Assembly (NCBI RefSeq): GCF_042684505.1
Contig: NZ_JBHULT010000005.1
Span: 1-64,000 of the forward strand
Source of the DNA: Salinimicrobium flavum
GTDB taxonomy: Bacteria > Bacteroidota > Bacteroidia > Flavobacteriales > Flavobacteriaceae
Direction: 5' to 3'
DNA: 64,000 nt
Positions within the stretch are counted from its first letter, which is position 1. Every line of letters begins with the position of its first letter. The notes under the pieces were generated by a model. That model searched no databases. It was not told where the DNA came from and worked only from the letters and a program-made list of their open reading frames with translations. The translations under genes were made by a program, and so were the position numbers. This document shows, one piece after another, positions 35,272 through 42,813 of this stretch.

Positions 35272-35344
35272 GTTTTTAAATTTTGGATCGCTAAATTACG
35301 AAAATAAAAAAACCCTGATGCCGCCGCCTCAAAGGCCGGGTCTA

Positions 35345-35848
35345 TCATATATTAAGTCTTCCTTTTTCCCCTATATCCTGTTTGTTTCCTGAAATGGCTC
35401 CTACCCCCAGTTTAAGTAATGTGATGTATTTATTTGATTTTGTGTCCCAGTAATAAGCCTCTTCAGGACGAACTTTGATGGCAGTAATATTTGGATCTGT
35501 TTTGCCTCCTTCAAACCAGTTGTCATCAATACTTGAATATAGATCCTCAATCGTTACCCTGTCTGTGGTGATCTCAGCTTCTCCAAACACGCTGAGATAT
35601 TCCATTCCTTTAGGGTCGCTGTACAGTAATTGTACATCCTTGTTCTTAAGGAGCTCCTGGTTGTGTTCGCTGGTACGGAGGCTTAAGAACCAGATGTTAC
35701 CATCCTTGTCCACCTGCTTGGTGGTCATGGGAATAGCGTTTATGGGCTTTTTATTAAAACCTGTAACCATCATGGCAACTTTGATATCGTCTACCAGGTC
35801 TTTCAATTTTTCTCTTGACTCTTCTTTATTCATTTTTTCTGTGCTCAT
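35345..35848 (-). CDS. Pyridoxamine 5'-phosphate oxidase-fold (general stress) protein
   Basis: 167 residues. The flavin-reductase split-barrel pattern includes IKVAMMVTGFNKKPINAIPMTTK, DGNIWFLSLRTSEHNQEL and VQLLYSDPKGMEYLSVFGEAE, as in the general stress protein 26 family that binds FMN or F420. It lacks PdxH-specific signatures, so it is not called as PNPOx itself. The N-terminal 17 residues are lysine/glutamate-rich. Confidence 0.85.
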   Translation of the reverse strand: MSTEKMNKEESREKLKDLVDDIKVAMMVTGFNKKPINAIPMTTKQVDKDGNIWFLSLRTSEHNQELLKNKDVQLLYSDPKGMEYLSVFGEAEITTDRVTIEDLYSSIDDNWFEGGKTDPNITAIKVRPEEAYYWDTKSNKYITLLKLGVGAISGNKQDIGEKGRLNI

Positions 35849-35940
35849 AACTTTTATCTTTTTTAACTATTTAAATATAAGATAATTGAGCTGCCAAATG
35901 CTGTAAAGAACTGCTAAAAGAGGAGGCTGGCTTGTTAAGG

Positions 35941-36795
35941 TTATGAAAAGCGGGTAAGGATCTTCTTAACAGATGGCAGGTAACTGCTCCCAAAAATATT
36001 TAGGTGCACCAAAAGGTAATACAATTGCCAAATGGGTACCCTGTCTTCAAATCCCGGTTCCAGTGGAAAGAAAGACTGGTATTCGGAAAACACCCTTTCC
36101 GGGAAACCTCCAAAAAGTTTCATCATGGCCAGATCCATTTCACGAGGTCCATAACTCACTGCGGGATCAATAAGACAAGGTAGCCCCTGCTCATTGACCA
36201 GATAGTTGCCGCTCCACAGATCGCCATGTATGAGGGACGCCGGTTCTTGTGGTATGACGCGGGAAATATTAGTAAAAAAAACCTCAGGGTTATCAAATGA
36301 AAAACCCTTTTCCCGGGCCATTTTTAATTGAGGTTCCAGTCGCTGTTCTATATAAAATTCGGCAGCAGACAGTCTTTCCTCATTGTATTGCGGAAGGCTC
36401 CCAATGTAATTTTGAGAGGGGAATCCGAAAGCAGGGGAGGTGGTTTTATGCAGGGCGGCAAGATCTTCGGCAAAACGGTTCCAGAAATGAGGTTTTTGAG
36501 GGCCTTCTTTTATATATTCCATCAGGAGGTAGGCGGTTCCCAATGTTTCCCCTACTGAAAATGCCTCGGGAACATTGACGGTCCCGCTTGTTCTCAGTTC
36601 ATCAAGGCCTTCCTTTTCGGCTTCAAACAATCCCGGAAAGGAAGAGGCGCTATTCAGCTTAAGTACCCGTTTTCCTTCCGAAGTATCCACCAGCAGCACC
36701 CGGTTAATGCTGCCTCCTGAAAGGGCAGATGCAGCGTTTATCTTAAAACCCTCCAGCTCTGCAATCCGGGTAATTATCTTATCCTCATTGTGCAC
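35941..36795 (-). CDS. Fructosamine kinase family protein (GTG start)
   Basis: About 284 residues. Kinase-like fold with SALSGGSINRVLLVDT (nucleotide loop), RVLKLNSA (lysine), YLLMEYIKEG, SLIHGDLWSGNYLVN (catalytic aspartate) and PCLIDPAVSYGPREMDLAMMKLFGGFP in parts (metal aspartate). These proteins phosphorylate glycated amines for deglycation. The most economical start is GTG at 36795, overlapping the folA stop by 11 bases; it gives the family's usual length. The ATG at 36837 would overlap folA by about 50 bases. It is the last gene of a 2TM-folA-FN3K operon. Confidence 0.85.
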   Translation of the reverse strand: MHNEDKIITRIAELEGFKINAASALSGGSINRVLLVDTSEGKRVLKLNSASSFPGLFEAEKEGLDELRTSGTVNVPEAFSVGETLGTAYLLMEYIKEGPQKPHFWNRFAEDLAALHKTTSPAFGFPSQNYIGSLPQYNEERLSAAEFYIEQRLEPQLKMAREKGFSFDNPEVFFTNISRVIPQEPASLIHGDLWSGNYLVNEQGLPCLIDPAVSYGPREMDLAMMKLFGGFPERVFSEYQSFFPLEPGFEDRVPIWQLYYLLVHLNIFGSSYLPSVKKILTRFS

Positions 36796-37276
36796 GCGTG
36801 TAGGTAAGGTATGTGAAAGAGTAATTATGGGATTCATCTTTGGGATGGAACTCTGAAGCGGTGAGTTCCCAGTTGTCCTCATCGATTTCGGGAAAAAATG
36901 CGTCAGCCTCAAAACTTCCATGTACCCTCGTTAGTTCTATTTTATCGGCCATTGATAAAGCCTGGTGATAGATCTCACCCCCTCCAATAATAAAAGGTTG
37001 GGAGTCTTCTTTTGCCCTGTCAAGGGCCTCCTTTAGGGAGTGTACTACCACTGCCCCCTCTTTTTTGTAATCCTTTTTGCGGGTGATCACAATGTGGGTA
37101 CGGTTGGGCAAAGGTTTAGGGAAGCTTTCAAAGGTCTTTCTTCCCATAATTATATGGTGCCCGCTGGTTAGCTTTTTGAACCTTTTAAAATCATCGGGCA
37201 GATGCCAAACCAGGTCATTGTCTTTACCCAGGGCATTATTCTCTGCGGCTGCAGCGATCATAGTAACTACACCCAT
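36785..37276 (-). CDS. folA: Dihydrofolate reductase
   Basis: 163 residues. It reduces dihydrofolate with NADPH. The family pattern is complete: VTMIAAAAENNALGKDNDLVWHLPDDF (in parts; includes the catalytic aspartate of LPDDF), HHIIMGRKTFESFP, NRTHIVITR, FIIGGGEIYHQAL and TRVHGSFEADAFFP. The stop of the 2TM gene lies 3 bases before its ATG and the fructosamine kinase gene overlaps its end, so the three form an operon. thyA, its partner in thymidylate synthesis, lies at 43.2 kb. Confidence 0.97.
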   Translation of the reverse strand: MGVVTMIAAAAENNALGKDNDLVWHLPDDFKRFKKLTSGHHIIMGRKTFESFPKPLPNRTHIVITRKKDYKKEGAVVVHSLKEALDRAKEDSQPFIIGGGEIYHQALSMADKIELTRVHGSFEADAFFPEIDEDNWELTASEFHPKDESHNYSFTYLTYTRAQ

Positions 37277-37279
37277 ACT

Positions 37280-37729
37280 TTAAGAATTTATGGTAGAATC
37301 GGGATCAATAGGTCTTTCTGTGGTTGGAGGAATGAAAGGCTCATGTTTTCGTGGCAGAGGATGATCGCGCTCTACCTTGCCTCTTAGTTCTTCAATGCGG
37401 CGCTGTTGTTTGGTGACCAGCCTTTCCACCTGTTCATTTTCCCACTCCTTTCCCAGGAATTTGTTGGTGACAAAGACATTGAAAATATGCGCTATGAAAA
37501 GGAGCGCCCAGAAGAGGATTGCCCATACAAACCAGTCCAGGCCGAAAGGCTGTATATCCCGACCTATCTCAAAAATAACATTCAACAGGATCAGGACCAC
37601 AGATCCTATGAGGAATACGATAAAATGTTGATATAATCTCCTTTTCTGGCGTGCCCGTTCCTGGGCCCGTTCAATAAGCTCCCGTTGTTCGGGATCTATT
37701 TTTGAAGAAGTTTTCTTTTCTGTTGACAT
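37280..37729 (-). CDS. 2TM-domain membrane protein
   Basis: 149 residues. A charged N-terminal helix (RELIERAQERARQKRRLYQHF) leads into two transmembrane segments (IVFLIGSVVLILLNVIFEI and WAILFWALLFIAHIFNVFV), then a charged helical and proline-rich tail. This is the 2TM domain architecture of small Bacteroidota membrane proteins, sometimes found fused to LytTR or kinases. Function unknown. The ATG at 37729 gives MSTEKKTSSK; an open frame extends 31 codons further but overlaps the divergent gene's promoter region. Confidence 0.85.
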   Translation of the reverse strand: MSTEKKTSSKIDPEQRELIERAQERARQKRRLYQHFIVFLIGSVVLILLNVIFEIGRDIQPFGLDWFVWAILFWALLFIAHIFNVFVTNKFLGKEWENEQVERLVTKQQRRIEELRGKVERDHPLPRKHEPFIPPTTERPIDPDSTINS

Positions 37730-37793
37730 ATTATTGAAGTATTTTAGAGATATACTCAAATTTATTGATTTTACTTCGGAAAACTCATTCCCT

Positions 37794-38876
37794 ATGAAGA
37801 ATTTTAAAAAACAGTTTCCCATTCTTGGTCAGTATACTTATTTAAATACGGCTGCTTCCGGATTATTGCCGGAAGCCGTGCTGGAATTCAGACAGGATCA
37901 TGACCTTGATTTTCTCATCTCCGGAAGCATTCTGAAAGAAAAGCAGGGAGAGGTGCTTACAGGAGTGCGGGAAGCTGTAGGACGGTTCTTTCACTGCGCT
38001 CCCAATCGCGTTGCCCTTACTCCAAATTTCTCCTATGGCTTCAATGTCCTTATGGAAGGGGTGGAAAAGGGAAAAAAGGTACTGTTATTAAAGAACGATT
38101 ATCCATCGGTGAACTGGGCGGTGGAATCAAGAGATTTCGAAACCTGTTATGCTGCGATAGATGAAAATCTGGAACAGAATATTTCCGAAGTCATTGAGAA
38201 GGAACGCCCCGATATATTTGCGTTCAGCCTGGTGCAGTGGATCAATGGGATCAGGATCGACCTTAATTTTCTAAAGGAGCTCAAGCAAAAAAATCCCGAC
38301 CTCTTACTTTTTGGAGACGGCACCCAGTTTTGCGGCACCGAAGATTTTGATTTTGAAGACTCTGCCCTTGACGTACTTGGTGCCAGCACTTATAAATGGA
38401 TGAATGCGGGGTACGGGAATGCTTTTTTCCTGTTCAAGGAGCATATGGAAGAAAAGATCTTTCCAAAATCGCTTGGATTCAATTCCCTGCAGGGGAAATA
38501 CAAAGCGCAGGAGGGAAGTCTGATAGGTAAATTCGAACCCGGGCATCTGGATACCCTTAACTTCGGAAGTCTTCAGGCAGCCTTAGAACTTATTGAAAAA
38601 ACAGGAATGGCCGAAATAGAACAGCGGGTGAAGGAGCTAACCTCCGAAGCAAAAGATGCCTTTAAAAAGGAAGGTCTCCTGGAAGAAGCTATCGTTAAAA
38701 GGGAATTCCACTCCCCGATATTTAACATCAGGGGAGATGAAAAGTTGTTTCAAAAACTGCGAAGCAATAATATCATTTGCTCCCAAAGAGGGGAAGGGAT
38801 AAGGGTTAGTTTTCATTATTTCAATACCACTGAAGACCTTGAAAAGCTAATGAAAACCATCAGGGCTAAAAAGTAA
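37794..38876 (+). CDS. Aminotransferase class V family protein
   Basis: 360 residues. Cysteine-desulfurase/kynureninase-like fold type I PLP enzyme: YTYLNTAASGLLPEAVLEF at the start, ALTPNFSYGFNVLMEG, FSLVQWINGIRIDL, LLFGDGTQFCGT (cofactor aspartate) and VLGASTYKWMNAGYGNAF with the Schiff-base lysine. The substrate cannot be assigned. ATG 37794 is chosen because family proteins begin just before FPILGQYTYLN; an upstream ATG at 37734 adds 20 residues in the divergent promoter region. Confidence 0.88.
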   Translation: MKNFKKQFPILGQYTYLNTAASGLLPEAVLEFRQDHDLDFLISGSILKEKQGEVLTGVREAVGRFFHCAPNRVALTPNFSYGFNVLMEGVEKGKKVLLLKNDYPSVNWAVESRDFETCYAAIDENLEQNISEVIEKERPDIFAFSLVQWINGIRIDLNFLKELKQKNPDLLLFGDGTQFCGTEDFDFEDSALDVLGASTYKWMNAGYGNAFFLFKEHMEEKIFPKSLGFNSLQGKYKAQEGSLIGKFEPGHLDTLNFGSLQAALELIEKTGMAEIEQRVKELTSEAKDAFKKEGLLEEAIVKREFHSPIFNIRGDEKLFQKLRSNNIICSQRGEGIRVSFHYFNTTEDLEKLMKTIRAKK

Positions 38877-38911
38877 GGCTGCTCCAAAATCATGTTTTAA
38901 ACAGCAGCCTT
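38875..38911. terminator. Bidirectional hairpin AAGGCTGCT/AGCAGCCTT
   Basis: A 9-base stem with a 19-base loop between the convergent aminotransferase and asnA stop codons. It starts within the last bases of the aminotransferase gene. Confidence 0.65.
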
Positions 38912-38915
38912 TAGT

Positions 38916-39947
38916 TTACAAAAGAAATATTCCGTTCTCTTCACATTCTTTTCTCATTTGTTCCGGCCATATTCCGGCCTGGACTTCCCCGATATGTTGC
39001 TTTTTCAAAAGGAACATGCACAATCTGGACTGGCCAATACCTCCGCCAATGGTTTGAGGTAATTCTCCCTTCAATAATTGTTGGTGATAGAAGAGTGGAG
39101 CCCGTGCTTCAGCTTTACACATCTTAAGCTGGCTCTTCAGGGTCGCGGGATCTACACGAATTCCCATGGAAGAGATCTCAAATGCCTGCTCAAGTACCGG
39201 GTTCCAGAATAGGATATCTCCGTTGAGACCTTTGGTTTGGGATGAGGTGGGAGTTGACCAGTCGTCATAGTCAGGAGCTCTGCCGTCATGAGCTTCCCCG
39301 TGGGAGAGTTTCCCGCCGATCCCTATCAGGAAAACAGCACCAAATTCTTTGGTTGCCCTGTTCTCCCTTTCTTTTGCAGGAAGGTGAGGATATCTTTCCA
39401 GAAGTTCCTCAGCATGGAGAAAGGTGAGCGCTGCCGGGAGGTACGGTTTTAAACCCTTATACTTTTTGGAAAGCAGAATCTCAGTTTCCTTGATGGCCTT
39501 ATAGATCTTTTCCACCTGGAGTTTCAGAAAAGCCAGGTGACGATCCTCCGCCTGCAAGACCATTTCCCAGTCCCATTGATCCACAAAAATGGAATGAAGT
39601 TTACCCAGGTCCTCATCGGGCCGCAGGGCCTTCATATCTGTATAGATACCGGTGCCGGGGGAAAGACCGTATTCCCTGAGGCGCAATCTTTTCCATTTGG
39701 CGAGGGACTGAACCACTTCGGCGGGTTGATCCTGCATTGATTTTATGGGAAAGGCTACGGGTCTTTCAACTCCGTTGAGGTCATCGTTGATACCGGTTCC
39801 CTGCAGCACAACGGCCGGTGCCGAAACTTTGGTGAGCGGCAGGTGTGTTTTAAGCTGTTGTTCAAAGCACATTTTTGTGAAGTGAACGGCTTCTTCTGTC
39901 TGTAATCTTTTTGACAGGGTGGCGGAAATTGTTTCTGTTACGATCAT
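38916..39947 (-). CDS. asnA: Aspartate-ammonia ligase (asparagine synthetase A)
   Basis: 343 residues. It makes asparagine from aspartate, ammonia and ATP. The class II synthetase-like fold is evident: LTKVSAPAVVLQGTGINDDLNG, VERPVAFPIK, VVQSLAKWKRLRL, GIYTDMKALRPDE, SIFVDQWDWE and the C-terminal GGGIGQSRLCMFLLKK motif 3. The gene lies downstream of a long leader with two Asn-rich reading frames and two intrinsic terminators, which suggests attenuation by asparaginyl-tRNA charging. Confidence 0.97.
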   Translation of the reverse strand: MIVTETISATLSKRLQTEEAVHFTKMCFEQQLKTHLPLTKVSAPAVVLQGTGINDDLNGVERPVAFPIKSMQDQPAEVVQSLAKWKRLRLREYGLSPGTGIYTDMKALRPDEDLGKLHSIFVDQWDWEMVLQAEDRHLAFLKLQVEKIYKAIKETEILLSKKYKGLKPYLPAALTFLHAEELLERYPHLPAKERENRATKEFGAVFLIGIGGKLSHGEAHDGRAPDYDDWSTPTSSQTKGLNGDILFWNPVLEQAFEISSMGIRVDPATLKSQLKMCKAEARAPLFYHQQLLKGELPQTIGGGIGQSRLCMFLLKKQHIGEVQAGIWPEQMRKECEENGIFLL

Positions 39948-39971
39948 AATAGGAAGTTTAATGGATTAAAA

Positions 39972-40076
39972 TTAAAAAGCCTGCCCTATGAAAAAGGCAG
40001 GCTTTACAGCACAGGAACCTTCTCCCTCGGGTGGCGGACGATTATTATTTATATTGGTAGTTGTTTTGTATTTCAT
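39972..40076 (-). CDS. Candidate second asnA leader peptide (34 codons)
   Basis: On the minus strand an ATG at 40076 opens a 34-codon frame. It has the run TTTNINNN at codons 5-12 (four Asn codons), then RPPPEGEGSCAVKP and a terminator-coding tail, with the stop inside the T-run. The ATG is 7 bases past the first terminator's T-run and the stop is 24 bases before asnA. It is probably a second attenuating leader, but the Asn density is lower than in leader 1 and chance is possible in A+T-rich DNA. Confidence 0.5.
   Translation of the reverse strand: MKYKTTTNINNNRPPPEGEGSCAVKPAFFIGQAF
39974..40005 (-). terminator. Second attenuator terminator before asnA
   Basis: On the minus strand AAAGCCTGCC pairs with GGCAGGCTTT (39996-40005 with 39976-39985), followed by a T-run. 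It lies about 26 bases before the asnA start and inside leader frame 2, so every asnA transcript from upstream must read through it. Confidence 0.8.
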
Positions 40077-40083
40077 TTTGTTC

Positions 40084-40114
40084 AAAAAAAAAGCCTTTCC
40101 GGGCTGGAAAGGCT
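40084..40114 (-). terminator. First attenuator terminator before asnA
   Basis: On the minus strand AGCCTTTCC-AGCCC-GGAAAGGCT forms a perfect 9-base stem followed by nine Ts, an ideal intrinsic terminator. Its 5' arm (ATAGCCTTTCC) can instead pair with GGAAGGCTAT inside leader 1 (codons 20-23), the arrangement of an antiterminator. Confidence 0.85.
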
Positions 40115-40139
40115 ATGAATTGTTCGATTTTTTTATCTG

Positions 40140-40217
40140 TTATTCCATAATAGCCTTCCGCAGCCTAAAATTATTCAGGTTGTTATTAGAGAAGTTATTA
40201 TTGGTTGTAAAAGTCAC
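40140..40217 (-). CDS. Asn-rich attenuator leader peptide of asnA (GTG start)
   Basis: A 25-codon leader on the minus strand, GTG at 40217. It reads MTFTTNNNFSNNNLNNF then RLRKAIME. Eight codons specify asparagine (AAT/AAC at codons 6-8, 11-13, 15, 16). The 3' part of the frame (CGGAAGGCTATT) is complementary to the 5' arm of the terminator at 40084-40114. With scarce Asn-tRNA a ribosome would stall on the Asn codons and free this segment to form an antiterminator; with plenty it would cover it and termination follows. This is the textbook amino-acid attenuator, applied to asnA. An in-frame stop lies five codons upstream of the GTG. Confidence 0.8.
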   Translation of the reverse strand: MTFTTNNNFSNNNLNNFRLRKAIME

Positions 40218-40240
40218 GATGTCTTGTAATTATGTGGGGG

Positions 40241-40271
40241 TAAAACTAATTCTTTTATTTTTAAGGTGCAA
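40241..40271 (-). promoter_or_regulatory. Weak candidate promoter of the asnA leader
   Basis: On the minus strand TTG (40271-40269), a 20-base spacer and TAGTTTTA (40248-40241), one mismatch to TAnnTTTG. It lies between the DUF427 stop and the leader GTG. Readthrough from the egt operon is the alternative source of transcript. Confidence 0.35.
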
Positions 40272-40550
40272 TTATTCTTTTATTTCGATCTCTTTTAGAA
40301 AGGTGACATGATTCTTAATTTCAGAAGAATTCGCGTCTGGATTAGGATAGAAAAGGGCAGCATCTGCCTTTCTGTGATCCCCAACCTGCACGTCGAAATA
40401 GGAGGCTTTTCCAAAAGGGGATTGGGAATGTGTGTCGCTCAATAAAAAATATTCAGAATTAATAGAATCGGGAGGGAAATAATGTTTGTCTTCCACAATT
40501 TTGGTCTTGTCGCTTTCAGCGAGAATCACATTATGCCATATAGCTTTCAT
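40272..40550 (-). CDS. DUF427 domain protein
   Basis: 92 residues. A compact single DUF427 domain: MKAIWHNVILAESDKTKIVE, YFPPDSIN, YFDVQVGDHRKADAALFYPNP. The function is unknown. The family fold is a small beta barrel. It starts 3 bases after the egtD stop and so belongs to the egtB-egtD operon, as its last gene before asnA. Confidence 0.9.
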   Translation of the reverse strand: MKAIWHNVILAESDKTKIVEDKHYFPPDSINSEYFLLSDTHSQSPFGKASYFDVQVGDHRKADAALFYPNPDANSSEIKNHVTFLKEIEIKE

Positions 40551-40553
40551 GTA

Positions 40554-41525
40554 TCAGGATCTTTTAAAGAGGTAGTTTTTAAAATAATTTTGTTCGTCAC
40601 TAAAGCTTCCGCTAATTTCAAGTCCGGCTTCTTTTGCAAGCCAGGCCACTGAGGTGTCATCGTATTTCTGAGAGATCTCGGTATGTATGCTTTCCCACTC
40701 CCTGAAAGTCACTTCTAAATTTAATGAATTTATCTGGACCGTCTGTTCTTTTGTACTCACTAAAAAGCTCTTTGCAGTACCGGCTTCAGGATCATAGACC
40801 GGCCAGTGAAGGAAAGCGTCGGGATCAAAATTGGCCTGCAATTCCCGGTTGATCCTGGTTAACAAGTTCTTGTTGAAAGCAGCCGTCACTCCCCGGGAGT
40901 CATTGTATGCATCGAGGACCGTTTGCGGATCTTTTTTCTGATCTACCCCCATAAAGAACAGGTCTTCGGAAGACATTGAACTGCTTATTTTTTTAAGGAA
41001 ATTCACCGCCTCTTCCTGAGAGAGGTTGCCAATATTGGATCCCAGGAACAAGATCACCTTTTTGCGGGTTTGATAACCAGCCAGGTCCTCAAGCACCTTT
41101 TTATACATGCCCTGCTTGGGTACTACCTCAATCCCGGGAATTTCCGTACGAAGACTTTTGGTTAATTGATCCAGCACATTTTTACTTATGTCTACCGGTA
41201 AATATTTGAAATTGAATTCATTTTCCACGAAATGCCTAAGCAGGATCTTGGTCTTCTTTCCATCACCAGCCCCAAGTTCTATGAGGTCAAAGCCTTCCGC
41301 AGAAGTAAAGGCAGCAGCTATCTCTTCCCTGTGCTTTTCGAGTATCCCATATTCCTTTCCGGTGAGATAATATTCGGGAAGATCCATGATCTGCTGGAAC
41401 AACTCATCCCCCTTTTTATCATAAAAATATTTTGAACTTAAGGTTTTAGGATAGGTAGTAAGGCCATGAAATATATCGGCTGCAAATTGGGTCTCAAATT
41501 GAGGAGGTTTTGTGTCATTCATCAT
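40554..41525 (-). CDS. egtD: L-histidine N-alpha-methyltransferase (EgtD-like)
   Basis: 323 residues. SAM-dependent methyltransferase of the EgtD/DUF2260 family, which trimethylates histidine to hercynine, the first step of ergothioneine synthesis. Motifs: PKTLSSKYFYDKKGDELFQQIMDLPEYYLT in parts, LIELGAGDGKKTKILL (SAM loop), YLPVDISKNVL, ILFLGSNIGNLS and FFMGVDQKKD. It starts 7 bases after the egtB stop. Confidence 0.93.
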   Translation of the reverse strand: MMNDTKPPQFETQFAADIFHGLTTYPKTLSSKYFYDKKGDELFQQIMDLPEYYLTGKEYGILEKHREEIAAAFTSAEGFDLIELGAGDGKKTKILLRHFVENEFNFKYLPVDISKNVLDQLTKSLRTEIPGIEVVPKQGMYKKVLEDLAGYQTRKKVILFLGSNIGNLSQEEAVNFLKKISSSMSSEDLFFMGVDQKKDPQTVLDAYNDSRGVTAAFNKNLLTRINRELQANFDPDAFLHWPVYDPEAGTAKSFLVSTKEQTVQINSLNLEVTFREWESIHTEISQKYDDTSVAWLAKEAGLEISGSFSDEQNYFKNYLFKRS

Positions 41526-41532
41526 TTAGGTC

Positions 41533-42699
41533 TTATTTAGCCAGTCTCAGGCCGGTGAACTGCCAGCGAAGGTGCGGATGAAAAAAATTACGGTAGGTAT
41601 ATCTCGTATGGTTGCGGGCGGTGGCGACAGAACCTCCGCGCAGTACTTTCTGATTTACCATGAATTTACCGTTGTATTCCCCAAGAGCTCCGGGCTCCTT
41701 GGTGTAGAAGGGATAAGGAGAGTAAGCACTCTCTGTCCATTCCCAGCGGCTGCCCCATTCAAAATTCTTTTGGGCAACTTCCCATTCAAATTCTGTGGGT
41801 AACCTCATTCCCTTCCATTGAGCATAGGCGAAAGCTTCATAATAGGAGAGGTGGGTTACCGGCGCGTCAGGATTTAAAGGTTTTAAGCCTTTTAAGGTAT
41901 ATTGTTGCCATTCCCCTTCTACCTTATGCCAATAGAACGGAGATCTTATTTCATGCAGGTTTATCCAGTCCCAGGCTTCTGCATGCCAAAGCAGTACCTG
42001 GAGGTACCCCCCGTCTGCCATGAACTCAAGATATTCCTTGTTAGTCACCAGTTTATTGGAAATCTGGTAGCTATGGAGGTAGATTTTATGAAATCCCAGT
42101 TCATTGTCGTAGCAAAAATCTTTGGATTTATTATGTCCAATTTCATATACTCCTTCTTTCACCTCAAGCCATTCCTGTGGAAAATCCTGGATGGGATTTT
42201 CCTCGAAATCTTCACTGTAAACCGGATGCAGCGGATTGTTACCGAAGATATATTTGATATCTGTAAGCAGCAGTTCCTGATGCTGTTTCTCATGATGGCA
42301 ACCCAGTTCGATCACCTCCAGTATTTTTTCTGAAGGATTTTCTTTTTTAAGATACTTTAAAAGGGCATCGGTAACATGCTTTCTATAACTATAAACATCA
42401 GAAACAGTGGGCCGGGAAAGGTTTCCGCGGTCAGATCGTACTACCTTGTCTCCCGCGCTTTCATAATAGCTGTTGAAAACATAGGCATAACGCTCGTCAT
42501 AGATCTGATAGTCGGGAGCATTGTTTTTTAAGACGAATTCCTCAAAGAACCAGGTTGTGTGTCCAAGGTGCCATTTTGGGGGTGAGACATCTACCACCGG
42601 TTGTACCACATAATCTTCTGTTTCAAGAAAGGAACAGATATGTTCTGTATGGGTTCGGGTGTCGTTAAACAGCTGTATAAGTTCTCGGGAGGTCATCAT
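41533..42699 (-). CDS. egtB: Sulfoxide synthase EgtB-like (DinB + FGE-sulfatase domains)
   Basis: 388 residues from the ATG at 42699. An N-terminal DinB_2 iron-binding domain carries PKWHLGHTTWFFEEF and ELGCHHEKQHQELL, which give the three iron histidines (H-x-x-H and HxxxH spacing to be checked). A C-terminal formylglycine-generating-enzyme-like domain ends RGGSVATARNHTRYTYRNFFHPHLRWQFTGLRLA in parts. It oxygenates hercynine to a sulfoxide with cysteine or gamma-glutamylcysteine. EgtA, C and E are not in the window. The start codon sits directly after a terminator T-run; a longer frame to 42729 would cross that hairpin. Confidence 0.9.
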   Translation of the reverse strand: MMTSRELIQLFNDTRTHTEHICSFLETEDYVVQPVVDVSPPKWHLGHTTWFFEEFVLKNNAPDYQIYDERYAYVFNSYYESAGDKVVRSDRGNLSRPTVSDVYSYRKHVTDALLKYLKKENPSEKILEVIELGCHHEKQHQELLLTDIKYIFGNNPLHPVYSEDFEENPIQDFPQEWLEVKEGVYEIGHNKSKDFCYDNELGFHKIYLHSYQISNKLVTNKEYLEFMADGGYLQVLLWHAEAWDWINLHEIRSPFYWHKVEGEWQQYTLKGLKPLNPDAPVTHLSYYEAFAYAQWKGMRLPTEFEWEVAQKNFEWGSRWEWTESAYSPYPFYTKEPGALGEYNGKFMVNQKVLRGGSVATARNHTRYTYRNFFHPHLRWQFTGLRLAK

Positions 42700-42734
42700 A
42701 AAAAAAGGAAACCTTAGGGTTTCCTTCAAATTTA
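42700..42734 (-). promoter_or_regulatory. Overlapping terminator and egtB promoter
   Basis: On the minus strand TAAATTTG (42734-42727) is an exact -7 box. It is followed at once by the perfect stem AAGGAAACC/GGTTTCCTT (42726-42705) and seven Ts abutting the egtB ATG. Transcripts from upstream would terminate there; a transcript started from the box begins inside the hairpin and escapes it. Confidence 0.6.
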
Positions 42735-42813
42735 TAATTTTATCACTCTCTTTTAGTTAAAGGAATACTAACTCTACTCCATGAAAACTAAAAATGAAAA
42801 GGCGTTAACTTCC

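Noticed and set aside
39988..40311. A 107-codon plus-strand frame with a hydrophobic middle between asnA and DUF427
   Set aside because: It runs antisense through both Asn-rich leaders and both terminators. Its valine/isoleucine/leucine runs are the complement of the Asn codons.
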